Source of the DNA: Butyrivibrio sp. INlla16
GTDB taxonomy: Bacteria > Bacillota > Clostridia > Lachnospirales > Lachnospiraceae
Reading direction: 5' to 3'
Length of the DNA stretch: 64,000 bases
Assembly: GCF_900104155.1 (NCBI RefSeq)
Contig: NZ_FMYB01000004.1
Span: 102,645-166,644 of the forward strand
In this document: positions 35,325 through 46,400 of the stretch, in pieces
Numbering within the stretch: the first letter of the stretch is position 1
Layout: every line of letters starts with the position of its first letter
Notes under the pieces: model-generated
Databases searched by the model: none
Seen by the model: only the letters and a program-made list of their open reading frames with translations
What the model was told of the DNA's origin: nothing
Position numbers and translations under genes: made by a program

Positions 35325-36746
35325 TCAAAATTGGAAGTAGATGAACGGATTATAGGTTCCGGACATAACCCTCATAATTGCAAGAAGGAACATTCCGTAT
35401 ACCGCTACCAGCTTTATAACGCCGTACGCTGTGCCTGGCATCTTTGCATCGCAGAGCTGTTTCAGGCGTGTAAAACCTCCGATTATATCAAATACAGCAA
35501 TGGCCATTACAACCAGAACCCAGTTATTTACATACCAGGAGATTTTAAATCCGGGGATTCCGGACAATCCGATTCCAAACATTGTGCCAATATACTTCAT
35601 GGCCAGCGCAAAGTTATCCGCTCTAAAGAGCACCCATCCTGTGTTGATAACAAAAAGCGCATATATATGCCTCAAAATATTTTTTCCTGTCGCATTCTTT
35701 TCATCCGCAGAGGCACTCTTTCCGTGGCCTCTAAGGAGTCTCTCCACAACAATAAAGAACCCGTTCCAGGCGCCCCAGATTACAAAGTGCCAGGATGCAC
35801 CATGCCAAAGACCTGTCAGCATGAATACGATGATGAGGTTCCTGTATAGGTGCTTCCTGTTTCCGCCAAGGGGAATATAAACGTAGTCCCTGAACCAGGA
35901 GGACAGCGATATATGCCATCTTCTCCAGAACTCGGTAATGTTCTTGGATATGTATGGTCTGTTGAAGTTCTCGCAAAAATGGAATCCGAGCATCCTTCCT
36001 ATACCGATTGCCATGTCACTGTAGCCTGAGAAATCATAAAAAATCTGCAGCGAATACGCGATACTTCCAAGCCAGGCAATCGCCACTGTGTTATTGGATA
36101 TTCCCGCATCCCATATGGTATCAACCACCTCAGCCATCGTATTTGCAATTATGGCTTTCTTAGAAAGGCCGATTACAAACCTCGTAATACCTGCAGAAAA
36201 GTCCGCCATTCCGGGATTCCTGTTATCAATCTCATTTTCTATATCGATGTATCTGACAATCGGTCCGGCAACAAGCTGCGGGAACAGAACAATATAAAGG
36301 GCAACCTTGAGCGGGTTCTTCTGAACCCTGACATCACCCTTGAAAACATCGATCACATAACTCATTCCCTGGAAGGTAAAGAAGGAAATACCGATAGGCA
36401 GAATGATTCCCCTAAGAGGAATTGATATCCCAAAGGCATCATTTAATGTCTGAATGGAAAAATCCAGATATTTGTAGTAAAAGAGAAGCAGCAAGTTGCA
36501 AACAACTGCCAAAAACAGAACCGCCTTCTTTTTATGTTCAAACAGACTCATAAAAAGAGCGGACAGATAATTGATTATGATACTTGCCACAATGATCCAT
36601 AAATACTGAGGCTGCGACCACCCAAAGAACACCAGACTCATGATAAGGAGCCATGCATTCCTATAGGTCTGGCTTCTTATGATATAGCAGCCGATAAGCG
36701 TCAGCGGCAAAAAACAAAACAAAAAAACTGTAGAACTAAAGACCAT
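35325..36746 (-). CDS. MBOAT family O-acyltransferase (AlgI/DltB-like)
   Basis: A 473-residue polytopic membrane acyltransferase, about eleven helices. Hallmarks: an N-terminal VFSSTVFLFCFLPLTLIGCYII stretch, GISFFTFQGMSYVIDVFKGD, FPQLVAGPIVRY, NFNRPYISKNITEFWRRWHISLSSWFRDYVYIPLGGNR and WHGASWHFVIWGAWNG with the catalytic His. Proteins of this branch move acetyl (or another acyl) group across the membrane for a partner of the AlgX/DHHW type, here the next gene. The acceptor is probably a wall or capsule polysaccharide; which one is not visible from the window. Confidence 0.93.
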   Translation of the reverse strand: MVFSSTVFLFCFLPLTLIGCYIIRSQTYRNAWLLIMSLVFFGWSQPQYLWIIVASIIINYLSALFMSLFEHKKKAVLFLAVVCNLLLLFYYKYLDFSIQTLNDAFGISIPLRGIILPIGISFFTFQGMSYVIDVFKGDVRVQKNPLKVALYIVLFPQLVAGPIVRYIDIENEIDNRNPGMADFSAGITRFVIGLSKKAIIANTMAEVVDTIWDAGISNNTVAIAWLGSIAYSLQIFYDFSGYSDMAIGIGRMLGFHFCENFNRPYISKNITEFWRRWHISLSSWFRDYVYIPLGGNRKHLYRNLIIVFMLTGLWHGASWHFVIWGAWNGFFIVVERLLRGHGKSASADEKNATGKNILRHIYALFVINTGWVLFRADNFALAMKYIGTMFGIGLSGIPGFKISWYVNNWVLVVMAIAVFDIIGGFTRLKQLCDAKMPGTAYGVIKLVAVYGMFLLAIMRVMSGTYNPFIYFQF

Positions 36747-36763
36747 AAAAGCTCCATCTCTTG

Positions 36764-36791
36764 AAAAGAGGTCCCGACAACGCGGAACCTC
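36764..36791 (-). terminator. Probable terminator of aspS
   Basis: On the minus strand GAGGTTCC (complement of 36784-36791) pairs with GGGACCTC (complement of 36768-36775), one G-T wobble, 8-base loop, then TTTT. The short T run makes read-through into the MBOAT gene possible. Confidence 0.5.
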
Positions 36792-36800
36792 CTACATTTT

Positions 36801-38597
36801 TTATTCCTCTACAACCGTTTTGATGTGAAGCTCTTCGAGCTGCTTCTCGGTAACCTCTCCGGGAGCACCCATCATGATATCCTGGGCGTTCTTGTTCATC
36901 GGGAAAGGTATAACCTCTCTGATTGTAGGCTCACCTGAAAGGAGCATGATCATACGGTCTACACCGGGAGCAATTCCTGCATGCGGCGGTGCACCATAGC
37001 AGAATGCATTGTACATTGCAGGGAACTTAGCTTTAACATCCTCTTCGCCAAGGCGTACAAGCTCAAATGCCTTGATCATGATCTCGGGATCATGGTTACG
37101 AACAGCTCCTGATGAAAGCTCGATACCGTTACATACAAGGTCATACTGATCAGCCATAATATCAAGCGGATCCATCTCACCGCGCTCAGCCTTAAGAAGT
37201 GTCTCCATACCGCCTGTGGGCATTGAGAAAGGATTGTGGCAGAACTCAAGCTCGCCTGACTCCTCACCGATCTCATACATCGGGAAGTCAACAATCCAGC
37301 AGAAGGAATACTGCTCCTTATCCATATGTCCGGGAACAGCAGCGCCGAAGGTCTTAACAACCACACCTGCTGTCTTCTGTGCCTGAAGAAGTTTGCCTGA
37401 GCTGAGAACTACGAGGTCACCTGCCTTAAGACCAAGTGTTGAAATAACTGCATCCTTGTTCTCCTGAACGAACTTGGCGATACCGCCAACAACTTCGTTA
37501 TTCTCATCTATTCTGAACCAGTAAGGCTTAACACCTGCCTGAACCTCAACGTCAGCGATGGTCTTATCGATGAACTTGCGGCTCTCCTTGAAATCAGAGA
37601 TAACAACTGCCTTAATTCTTACATCCGTATCGCTTCCATCTTCAGCCTTGGTAGCAAAAGGACCAAATCCGCAATCCTTAAGAACCTCTGTAGCATCCTG
37701 AACAGTAAGATCGATACGAAGGTCGGGCTTATCTGAGCCATACTTCTCCATAGCTTCACGGTAAGGAATTCTTGCAAACGGAGCACCTGATGCTCTGTCA
37801 TATGTGCCATATTTAGCAAAGATCGGAGGAAGAACATCCTCACAGATCTCAAATACATCTTCCTGAGATGCGAAAGCCATCTCCATATCAAGCTGATAGA
37901 ACTCACCGGGACATCTGTCACCTCTTGCATCCTCATCACGGAAACAGGGTGCAATCTGGAAATAGCGATCGATTCCGGAGGTCATAAGAAGCTGCTTGAA
38001 CTGCTGAGGAGCCTGGGGAAGCGCATAGAACTTTCCGGGATGCTTTCTCGCAGGAACAAGGTAATCTCTTGCACCTTCGGGAGATGACACTGTAAGAATA
38101 GGTGTTGTGATCTCCATGAAGTCATGCTCGATCATAGATGCTCTAAGAGCAGCTATAACATTACTTCTAAGGATAATATTCTTTTTAACCTCAGGATTTC
38201 TAAGATCAAGATAACGATATTTAAGACGAGTTGTCTCATCTGCCTCGCGGCTTCTGTTTATCTCAAAAGGAAGCTCGTTGTATCTGCAGCGTCCGAGAAC
38301 CTCTATCTTCTCGGGAACGACCTCGATATCACCTGTCTCCTGCTTGGGGTTCTTGGAGCTTCTCTCCCTAACTGTACCCTCAACGGAAATAGTTGACTCC
38401 TTATTGATTGCCTTAACAACCTTCATCATGTCCTCGGTCTCAACGACAATCTGTGTTGTTCCATAAAAATCTCTCAATACCACAAAGCCAAGCTCAGCTC
38501 CGACTTCACGAAAATTCTCAAGCCAGCCTACAAGCTTAACTTTATTTCCCACGTTCTCGGCTCTAAGTTCGCCGCATGTATGTGTACGTGACTGCAT
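36801..38597 (-). CDS. aspS: Aspartyl-tRNA synthetase
   Basis: Class II synthetase charging tRNA-Asp (or tRNA-Asx). 598 residues: an OB-fold anticodon domain (about 1-105), the catalytic core with motif 2 IAPCFRDEDARGDR and motif 3 GIAPGVDRMIMLL, and a bacterial GAD insertion domain (about 290-420). FYALPQAPQQFKQLLM is intact. Whether it is discriminating cannot be settled without checking for gatCAB and asnS elsewhere in the genome. It is upstream of the MBOAT gene and shows no tRNA neighbour. Confidence 0.98.
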   Translation of the reverse strand: MQSRTHTCGELRAENVGNKVKLVGWLENFREVGAELGFVVLRDFYGTTQIVVETEDMMKVVKAINKESTISVEGTVRERSSKNPKQETGDIEVVPEKIEVLGRCRYNELPFEINRSREADETTRLKYRYLDLRNPEVKKNIILRSNVIAALRASMIEHDFMEITTPILTVSSPEGARDYLVPARKHPGKFYALPQAPQQFKQLLMTSGIDRYFQIAPCFRDEDARGDRCPGEFYQLDMEMAFASQEDVFEICEDVLPPIFAKYGTYDRASGAPFARIPYREAMEKYGSDKPDLRIDLTVQDATEVLKDCGFGPFATKAEDGSDTDVRIKAVVISDFKESRKFIDKTIADVEVQAGVKPYWFRIDENNEVVGGIAKFVQENKDAVISTLGLKAGDLVVLSSGKLLQAQKTAGVVVKTFGAAVPGHMDKEQYSFCWIVDFPMYEIGEESGELEFCHNPFSMPTGGMETLLKAERGEMDPLDIMADQYDLVCNGIELSSGAVRNHDPEIMIKAFELVRLGEEDVKAKFPAMYNAFCYGAPPHAGIAPGVDRMIMLLSGEPTIREVIPFPMNKNAQDIMMGAPGEVTEKQLEELHIKTVVEE

Positions 38598-38688
38598 TTC
38601 TAATACTCCTTAACTAAACTACGCATTTGGCGCGAAAATATACCAGAAACCATTTTAGCACAAATAGCTCACCTATGTTATTAATTTT

Positions 38689-41600
38689 TCAGCTCATCCC
38701 GTCTGTTTCATAGGCAAGCATATAGCCTTCATGGCCGCCTCTTGCATCCCACGCCGCATAGATTCTGTCTATAGGAGTATGACCGTTTTCTTCACTTATG
38801 TCAGTAAGTATCAATATTACCTGGTTTTTGCCGTTCGGCGCTATAACATCATTACTTCGGAGGTTATCGGTAAGTACGTCGATAAGGATCTGCATTACTT
38901 CCTCGGCGACTTCTCCGCCGTCCTCTCTTGTAACAATAAACTGCACGATCCAGACATTCACAATGGTTCTCTTCGCCATTCTGGAAAAGAGTCTGTAGAC
39001 CATCTGCAATTTATCGAGATCTACAAGATATGCACCTTTCTGACTTCCGCGCTCCTCGAGAAGCATCTTTATTCCGGCAACGCCGTTCGCTTTGAGTTCG
39101 CTTTGATCGTTGCCATTCATGCCGCTGCTTCTGAACATATCATATCCGTGTTTTCCGTTTTGCTTTACATTATAAAGCGCTTTATCGGCTTTTCTGAAAA
39201 GCTCCGAATAATCCGTTCCCTCTTCAGGGGCACAGACAGCTCCGATGGAAACACCCAGCGGTATTCCCATCTCCTTACCCATGATATCTTCTCCGGATTT
39301 CAGTATCTGTTCGTTCAGATATTTTTCTTTCTCTGAAACCGCCAGCTCATCATTGGCTCCTTTTATAAAGGTCACAAATTCATCTCCGCCGATTCTGCCC
39401 ACAAAATCATCATCACGAATGCAGGACCTGATTAGTTCCGCAAATTTAATCAGAACCTTATCACCTGTCTCATGTCCGAATACATCATTAACAAGCTTGA
39501 AATTATCAAGGTCAATTACCATCAGGATACCATCAGTATTCTTGCACATTTCTTCCAGTGCCAGCTGAGTATATCCCTTATTCCAGAAGCCTGTCATCGG
39601 GTCTATCTTCGCTTCCTTTTGCCATCTCTCGAGGCTGTTAATACCGAGGCCGATTCTTCCTATCATCCAACCGATGAAGATTACAAAGAGGGTGCATACC
39701 GTAAAGAGATATGCTTTGAAATAAGCCCTTTCAAAAATCTGGGATTCCTTCATAACATGGAAGCTTTCCTGTCGTATTACATTTTTTCCTGCAGAGTCAT
39801 ATACCTCCACATTTAATTTGTAATCTCCATAAGGAAGGTTCATGTAGCTAAGAGGACCTATCTCCCTTTGAGTGCATATTATGCCTTCGTCTCCGCTCCC
39901 CTCAAGTACTATGTGTACAATAGGATTGGATAGAGTAAAATTCAAAACGGCAACATCAAAGGTTACCCTGCCTGAGGTAGCGGGAATTAAATAATTTCCG
40001 TTTTCGTCAGGTTGAATTATTTCATTGTCCGCTGTAAGCTTTCCAACCTTTATAGCATAGTTCTTTTCCTCAAAAGTCTCACCGTTAATGCCTATTCTTC
40101 GTACACCGTCAGTACAGCATAGATACAAATTCCCATCGTAAACAGCGTTGTGGGAATTGGCCGTAAGAGTTGAATAAAGTCCCTTACTCTTATTAAAAAG
40201 CGTATAGCCCATGTCCTCGACATTATTTATCAGATCTTCTCTTTCCACTATATAGATTCCGGCACTGGAGGTTATCCACACCCTTCCGTCGTCGGTAAAC
40301 TGTACATCATAATTGTTTTTGTACGGGAAATTCGTAAGTCTGGTTACCTTCTGATCCTTGTAATAATAGAGCGCATTACTGGTAACATAGATATATTCCC
40401 CATCTCCGCAGGGAACGATCTTCAAAATAACAAGGGATTCCATACCATCATCCTTGGCATAGCGATATATAATCTTTCCCTCGGAAATAATCATTATACC
40501 CCCGCCGTCTGTTCCGACAAGCAGATCTCCGTTTGCAATTTCAACCATAGTAAGAACCTGAGTTGTCAGCCCATCCTCTTCACCCATGGTTCTTTTTACA
40601 ACACCTTTTCTTATAAAATTAAGTCCCGTACTGGTAGCTGCTACAATTGTGCCATCCTCAAGTTCCGTGACACATCTGAATTTACCGCCTAAGGTTCCCC
40701 TGTTTCTCTCATTATAGGTCTCTATTCCGCCGTCAGTTTTTAATTCTATAAGTCCGTGTTTCCCATAGGTGCATGCCCATATATTGCCCTGTGAATCCTC
40801 CATGAGGTCACGTATTCTTACATTCTTGAAGTAGTTTGGATGATCAATAGGAACTGCGTAATAAGTCTTTAAATCTATGGTAACAAGCCCGCTGTTGGTT
40901 CCCACATACAAAAGGCCGTCCTTCACAAGGACGCAGTTTACTACATCCTTATCAACGTTCGCCCTGGCAAAAATGTCCATGAAAGGATTCCAGGAATATC
41001 GAAGTATTCCCTGCTTATTGGATACAAACCACACGTTCCCCTGATAATCCACAGTTATATCCGTAATAGAGCTGGAAAAATCGGCAACGGACATACTCGT
41101 ACTTATTCCCTCTTTGGTCATAAAACCGTTGCCCTTCTCGCAGCAGTAAAAGTACCCATTATTTTCCTCGGAATAATATATCTTGTTAAAATATTCAGCG
41201 TCATCCACCGAATACCTTCTGCCCTCTATTACCTGCTTATTTACTACGGTAACACACACAACAAAATCAGAGGTTGTGCCTACAAGAAACTCATTATTGT
41301 CTCCGGTTCCTACTGCGGAAAAAGATGCCATATCTTCTTTCAGCTTCATCTTGCTTATGAGCTGATTCCCCTCTGTAAAGAAAAGCTCGCCGCCATTTGT
41401 AACACCTCCCACTATGCCATGATCGTTACATACCATAGAGCGCACACCGTTTATCTCCTCATCCGGATATTCCTTGATCCTTCCGTCTGCCCCCACTATA
41501 CAGAGTCTTGTTGCTGTTGCAACAAACATATTTCCGTAAGGATCCTCACAGAAATGCCTTATGGAATTTGAAGACAGTCCCTCAAAAACCGTATAGAAAA

Positions 41601-42507
41601 GGATCTCCCCATTATTGGGGTTATACTTTGCCATTCCGCTGTCATTGGTACCGATCCAGAGACATCCCTTTGTATCCACGTACAAAGTCATGACGTTACT
41701 AATTCTCTCATCAAGTATAACTTCCTCGAATTTATTTCCGTCACATCTGAACAGCCCGGCATAGGTTCCCGCCCAGACATACCCATCTGGTGTCTGTGCT
41801 ATCGCATTTATCTCCATCGTAGCCAGTCCGTCATCGGTATCATAGATAACAGCTGCATATTCTGACTTTATGTCAAAAGCTTTTACCTGTATGGAAAACA
41901 CAAGAGAAGCAAGCGGTATCAGGGCCAAAAGAAGCATACTTCCGGAAACAGTCTTTTTCCTTCTGTCCGTAATACTCATATGAATGCGCACAAACAGTGT
42001 TGCGATAAGAACACTTAATACCTTATCAGGAACATTTACAAATGCATCTCCAAGAAATGACCATACTACCGGAACATTTACGTCCCTGGATATCATGTCT
42101 ATCAGTCCGTCGCCCCAGATATTTCCCGTCCTTCCCTCATAAAAATGAAGACTTAGGGGCGTCGAAATACACACCGACAAAAGTCCGCAGAACATGGCTG
42201 TTGCCAGCACTCTGAATAAGGAATAGTTTCTTGATTTTGAAAAGATGATACCTGCTGCTATTCCTATAGCAATAGATACCAAAGCATACGCAAGATTTAT
42301 CGGATTTTCAAATGCGGTAATAATATTCAGACTTGCACCACAAATAGCTCCGCCTACAGGACCGAGCTCAATCGCCGCAATAATAGTTCCGATAGCATCC
42401 AGCCAGAAGGGCAGCTGAAGTGCGGAAGCAAATTCTCTTCCTATTAAGTTGATGAGAATGCAGACAAGCATAAGCACATAAGTCTGCCATCTCTTTAGCT
42501 TTTCCAT
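38689..42507 (-). CDS. Membrane sensor diguanylate cyclase: ECF-S-like domain, beta propellers, Y_Y_Y, GGDEF
   Basis: A 1272-residue fusion. Order: an N-terminal polytopic membrane domain (about 1-185) resembling ECF-transporter substrate-binding (S) components (LPFWLDAIGTIIAAIELGPVGG); a helix near 195-215; an extracytoplasmic array of reg_prop propeller blades (WAGTYAGL, WIGTNDSGM, VGTNSGLV, to about 790); a Y_Y_Y-type beta domain; one helix (about 915-940); a GGDEF domain with intact GGDEF (about 1036-1040) and DPMTGFWNKG; and about 150 C-terminal residues that look like a second, degenerate GGDEF-like fold. I predict c-di-GMP synthesis controlled by a periplasm-side ligand. ATG at 42507 has AAGGGG 5 bases upstream; a frame 15 codons longer lacks a ribosome site. 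Confidence 0.88.
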   Translation of the reverse strand: MEKLKRWQTYVLMLVCILINLIGREFASALQLPFWLDAIGTIIAAIELGPVGGAICGASLNIITAFENPINLAYALVSIAIGIAAGIIFSKSRNYSLFRVLATAMFCGLLSVCISTPLSLHFYEGRTGNIWGDGLIDMISRDVNVPVVWSFLGDAFVNVPDKVLSVLIATLFVRIHMSITDRRKKTVSGSMLLLALIPLASLVFSIQVKAFDIKSEYAAVIYDTDDGLATMEINAIAQTPDGYVWAGTYAGLFRCDGNKFEEVILDERISNVMTLYVDTKGCLWIGTNDSGMAKYNPNNGEILFYTVFEGLSSNSIRHFCEDPYGNMFVATATRLCIVGADGRIKEYPDEEINGVRSMVCNDHGIVGGVTNGGELFFTEGNQLISKMKLKEDMASFSAVGTGDNNEFLVGTTSDFVVCVTVVNKQVIEGRRYSVDDAEYFNKIYYSEENNGYFYCCEKGNGFMTKEGISTSMSVADFSSSITDITVDYQGNVWFVSNKQGILRYSWNPFMDIFARANVDKDVVNCVLVKDGLLYVGTNSGLVTIDLKTYYAVPIDHPNYFKNVRIRDLMEDSQGNIWACTYGKHGLIELKTDGGIETYNERNRGTLGGKFRCVTELEDGTIVAATSTGLNFIRKGVVKRTMGEEDGLTTQVLTMVEIANGDLLVGTDGGGIMIISEGKIIYRYAKDDGMESLVILKIVPCGDGEYIYVTSNALYYYKDQKVTRLTNFPYKNNYDVQFTDDGRVWITSSAGIYIVEREDLINNVEDMGYTLFNKSKGLYSTLTANSHNAVYDGNLYLCCTDGVRRIGINGETFEEKNYAIKVGKLTADNEIIQPDENGNYLIPATSGRVTFDVAVLNFTLSNPIVHIVLEGSGDEGIICTQREIGPLSYMNLPYGDYKLNVEVYDSAGKNVIRQESFHVMKESQIFERAYFKAYLFTVCTLFVIFIGWMIGRIGLGINSLERWQKEAKIDPMTGFWNKGYTQLALEEMCKNTDGILMVIDLDNFKLVNDVFGHETGDKVLIKFAELIRSCIRDDDFVGRIGGDEFVTFIKGANDELAVSEKEKYLNEQILKSGEDIMGKEMGIPLGVSIGAVCAPEEGTDYSELFRKADKALYNVKQNGKHGYDMFRSSGMNGNDQSELKANGVAGIKMLLEERGSQKGAYLVDLDKLQMVYRLFSRMAKRTIVNVWIVQFIVTREDGGEVAEEVMQILIDVLTDNLRSNDVIAPNGKNQVILILTDISEENGHTPIDRIYAAWDARGGHEGYMLAYETDGMS

Positions 42508-42685
42508 TATGTCCCCTTCACAAGCCTTTTTGTGCAAGTATACTGGTCGCAATTTTACAAATTAATTCTATCACTGAGCCTTATTTGCACTCAATTAAGC
42601 ATATGAAAAGAGACAATTAAGAAATTATAAAATATCCTTCTTCTTGGTGCCAACGCTCTCAACAACGGAATCCCCGATGAAAATT

Positions 42686-43303
42686 TTATAGGTCTTCCCT
42701 AAACTTTTCCCATGCATCCTCATGAGTTACAAAGTATCTGGGACACTCCTTACCGGTAACATCGTAATGTCTGATAACATGATTTTTCTTTAGTCCGAAT
42801 TCCTTCATGAGCCATCTAGTAAGCTTTAAAAGTGATTCATAGGAAGCGTCCGTGAACTTTCCGGTATCGTCGGGATGACTCACCTCAATGGAGATGGTAT
42901 CATGGTTTCTGTCGTTACTTGCTGCAGATCTCTCATTCAAGGGAAGACACATAATGATCTCACCTTCCATTCCCACAACAAAATGAGAGCAGACATCGGA
43001 ATCCTCGTGATTGAAAAAATCCCTGTTCTGCTGCGCTGTTGTTCCCGGATTACCAACATAGTGGATTACAATATCATTTATTCCATCCAGTAAAAGACCG
43101 TTTCTCGAGGGATTACCCTCATCTATCAGCTGAACATCAATCCATTCCGGAATCTCTACCATTTCCGCATACTTCACATAATCAATCGGTTTGAAAGTTT
43201 TGTATACTATGAAACCGAGTATTACTACTACGATTAATTCGATCAGCAAAATAACTGTACGCGCTTTTTGCTTTTTTCTTCCGGGCCTTCTTCTTTTGCT
43301 CAT
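42686..43303 (-). CDS. Membrane-anchored N-acetylmuramoyl-L-alanine amidase (Amidase_2)
   Basis: 205 residues: a strongly basic N-terminus (KRRRPGRKKQK), one transmembrane helix (about 17-37), then an Amidase_2/PGRP-type domain. Zinc ligands are likely in DIVIHYVGN and VIRHYDVTGKECP, the latter also carrying the family Cys/Pro; CSHFVVG and SIEVSHPDD are the core strands. It cleaves the bond between muramic acid and the stem peptide. It is immediately downstream of the pilus operon's giant gene, behind that gene's terminator. Local peptidoglycan opening for pilus assembly is plausible but unproven. Confidence 0.9.
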   Translation of the reverse strand: MSKRRRPGRKKQKARTVILLIELIVVVILGFIVYKTFKPIDYVKYAEMVEIPEWIDVQLIDEGNPSRNGLLLDGINDIVIHYVGNPGTTAQQNRDFFNHEDSDVCSHFVVGMEGEIIMCLPLNERSAASNDRNHDTISIEVSHPDDTGKFTDASYESLLKLTRWLMKEFGLKKNHVIRHYDVTGKECPRYFVTHEDAWEKFREDL

Positions 43304-43383
43304 CTTTTAATACTCCCCTTTTTTCATACCTTACCGCTACATGAGATTATACTACAATCCCTGCAGTACTTTAATTAATTGCG

Positions 43384-43420
43384 AAAAAAGGGCCTGACGC
43401 TCAAGTCGTCAGACCCTTTA
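43384..43420 (-). terminator. Strong terminator of the type IV pilus operon
   Basis: On the minus strand AAAGGG-CTGACG (complement of 43407-43419) pairs with CGTCAG-CCCTTT (complement of 43387-43399), 12 pairs with one bulge position on each side, then TTTTTT. It lies 20 bases past the stop of the giant prepilin gene. Confidence 0.93.
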
Positions 43421-43440
43421 TAAGGACTAGCTATGATTGA

Positions 43441-46400
43441 TTATTCTTCAAGTGCTTCTATTGAATCAGCTGCTGCGGATAATGTCTTTCCGTTTTCATC
43501 AATAGTAAGCTTATAGTACTTACCTGATCCTACATATCCTGAAGGTGCAGCACTCTCATACAGATAGTAGTATCCGTATGGCAGATCGGAAATGTTCAGA
43601 CCTCCTGCTGCGCCTGATGACAGGTTCTTTCTGTAATAAGATCTGTCAGGTCTGATGATATCAAAGGTTGCTCCCTCAAGAGGTGATCCATCGGTGGATT
43701 CCTTCTTAAGGATTATTCTCTCGTGCTTCTTTGATATATTCATGATGCCATACTCCTTAACATCAAGAGTATCGTCCACGTGGGTAGCATCCTTCATTCT
43801 TTGGATCCTGAACTCTTCATCAACCGCCAATGTTATACCAGCATCAGTAGCTGCTTCACTTCCTACCACAATCCTGTAAATGCACGGCTTTGCATCGTCG
43901 TCTCCTGCTGCCGGCCCATCTCCGAGATCCACGTACTTAGTGCAGTCAAATGTGTAATTATCAGGAGCCTTGACTTCCTTCATATAGTAGGTGCCTGCAG
44001 GAATTTCGAATTTTACCTCACCCTCATCATCCTGAGTAGCGTATGCCTTCTGCTCCTTCACCTCATTTGATCCGGTTCCGGTAGTGATTGTTACCTTCTC
44101 AATCTTATCATCATCCTCATCAAAGGTTGTTCCTTCATCGGCATCTGTCACCACTGCATTAAGTGCATCATCATATGTCTTATAGAGTGCAAACCTTGCT
44201 TCGGAAGAATCCCCTTCGTTCTTCAGTGCCTTTCCGTAACCATCAATCTTCTTGAAGGTTACTTCTGCGCCATTTGAGTTGATGATATAAATACTGAACT
44301 CCTTGACACCGTTTACAACTTCCTCTTCGATCTTTACATTTGCAGTATTATTGGATGTAATTGTTCCGTCGTCTTTTCCGGATATGGTGATAATAATATC
44401 ATCCTCCAGCAGCATGAATCCTGGCTCTACCCATGTCTCCGTAAGTGTATATTCTCCAACATACATCTCGGGATTCACTGCATTCGGACGCGGATAGAAT
44501 ACACCTGTGGTCTGATCAGGATAAAGCAGCGTTCCCAGAGTACTGGTATCCTTCGCCAGTGTGAAGAAGGCCTCAACACCGGGATCCTTATTGCCATCCA
44601 CCTTGTAGAATGTCACCACAAACGACTTAAGAGTATTGGTGAACGTAACTGTAGTGTCATCCTGCTTCGTAACGTCAAAAGTGAACGAATTCTCTACCTC
44701 GTCGAAAGTTCCAACAAGAGCAGCTGTAGATGAAGATATTTCTACCTCCGTCTCATAATCATCCAGCTTCGTCTCTGTTATTACAAGTTTTGAACCTACA
44801 GGAACTTTTCTTATGTATGAATAGGATCCACTTGTAACACTGAAATCATCCAGTCTGTAATCGTCATCGTTAAGTGTGTAATATGCTGTGAAGTTGAAAT
44901 TCGTTACAGGAGGATTAGCGCTGTCGGTTATCAGCTCTTTCTCAACCTTGACATCGATAGTCTGCCTCTCGTTGGTATAGATTACAGTACCACCGGCATC
45001 GGAGTCATGCCATTCTATCATTCTGTCTGTAGGTATGATAGAGCCTTGTGTAAGTTCTGCTGCAACCTCAGCTGTTGTGTCATAGTAATCGCCTGTGTAA
45101 TCAGTCTCAACAACTTCAAAATTAAGCTCTCCGTCGTTATAGTTTACTTCGACATTACCATTATATTCCCATTCAAGAGTTTGTGCTGATCCAACCTGTA
45201 AACCGGCAGAATTATACTTTGTTATTGTGGATTTCACATATGGATGTGTTCCAAATACTACCCAGCTAGTACTACCAATATACTTCTCTGAAAAGATCTT
45301 TATATACTCTCCGTGCTTCAGCGAAACAGTTGTATATTGTTCCGGAATATTAATCGTCCCGCCTCCGATATTGGTTCGTCTGCAGCTTCCGTCAAATGAT
45401 ACCCTGAATATAAAGCTCTTATTCTGATCTCCCGGACTTGGTACATTTTTGTATACATATACTGTCTGTGCTTCGGCACGTGCTTCCCATACGGCATACA
45501 GTTCCTTGATTATCTCGGTTTCAAAGAAGGCATTCAGATCAGTGATCTCATAATCATTTGCAGCTGTGAACTCTGCTGTTTGCGCATCAGGTGTGCGCGC
45601 CCAACCCATAAACTGATATCCAAGTCTGGTATTAGTGGTCGGGAGTATCGTACTCACATCGGTTAATGAGAGATATACTTCATGTGTGTCATCATCACCG
45701 TAATTGTCATGAAGAACTATGGTCCTGTCATGCTGCTTGGATGTAAAGGTTACTGTTATTCCGGTAGGATCCACTATAGGAGTCTCCGTAAATGAGAAGT
45801 CCTCACCGTTTTCAACAAATCCCATAGACGGATTAACAGCTGCATCGCTTTCCCACAGCAGCATTGTTCCATAACCGAGTTCATCCGTTCCGGTTATGTT
45901 AATATTCTTTCCTGCACCGTAAGGTATCGCAAGTTTTAGAGTTTCGCCCTCTCTTACCGTGATATGATTGATATCCGTAATCGGAGTACGATCATATATT
46001 CCATTCTTGACATTTATAACCTGAAGCGCTGAAATGTCAGGCGAACTAAGACCAAATGTCACATCCCCAACATTTGTATCATTTACAAAGTTAAGGTAAA
46101 CCAATGGCTCCCAAACCGCATATATGGTTTTTGCATCCGTTCTCTGAACTGCAATCACAGCATCAGCAGGATAGCTTGCTATAAAGTCACCTTCATCGCT
46201 GCTATCGTCGAATCCCAGCAGGAAATATCCGTTTTCATGCGCGAAGTAATTTTTAGAATCTGTCAGAGCATTACCTGCAGCATCCTCCTGAAGATCAGTC
46301 GCATACTTATGAAGGTCTATCTCCGCGCTTGACTGAATATTGCCAAATTCTACAAGCTCAGTGTCACCGGTAGGAGTGGTTACTGTAGCAGAAACCGTTC

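Noticed and set aside
43441..43540. A sortase signal at the C-terminus of the giant protein
   Set aside because: The protein ends SIEALEE with no LPXTG-like motif, hydrophobic helix or basic tail.
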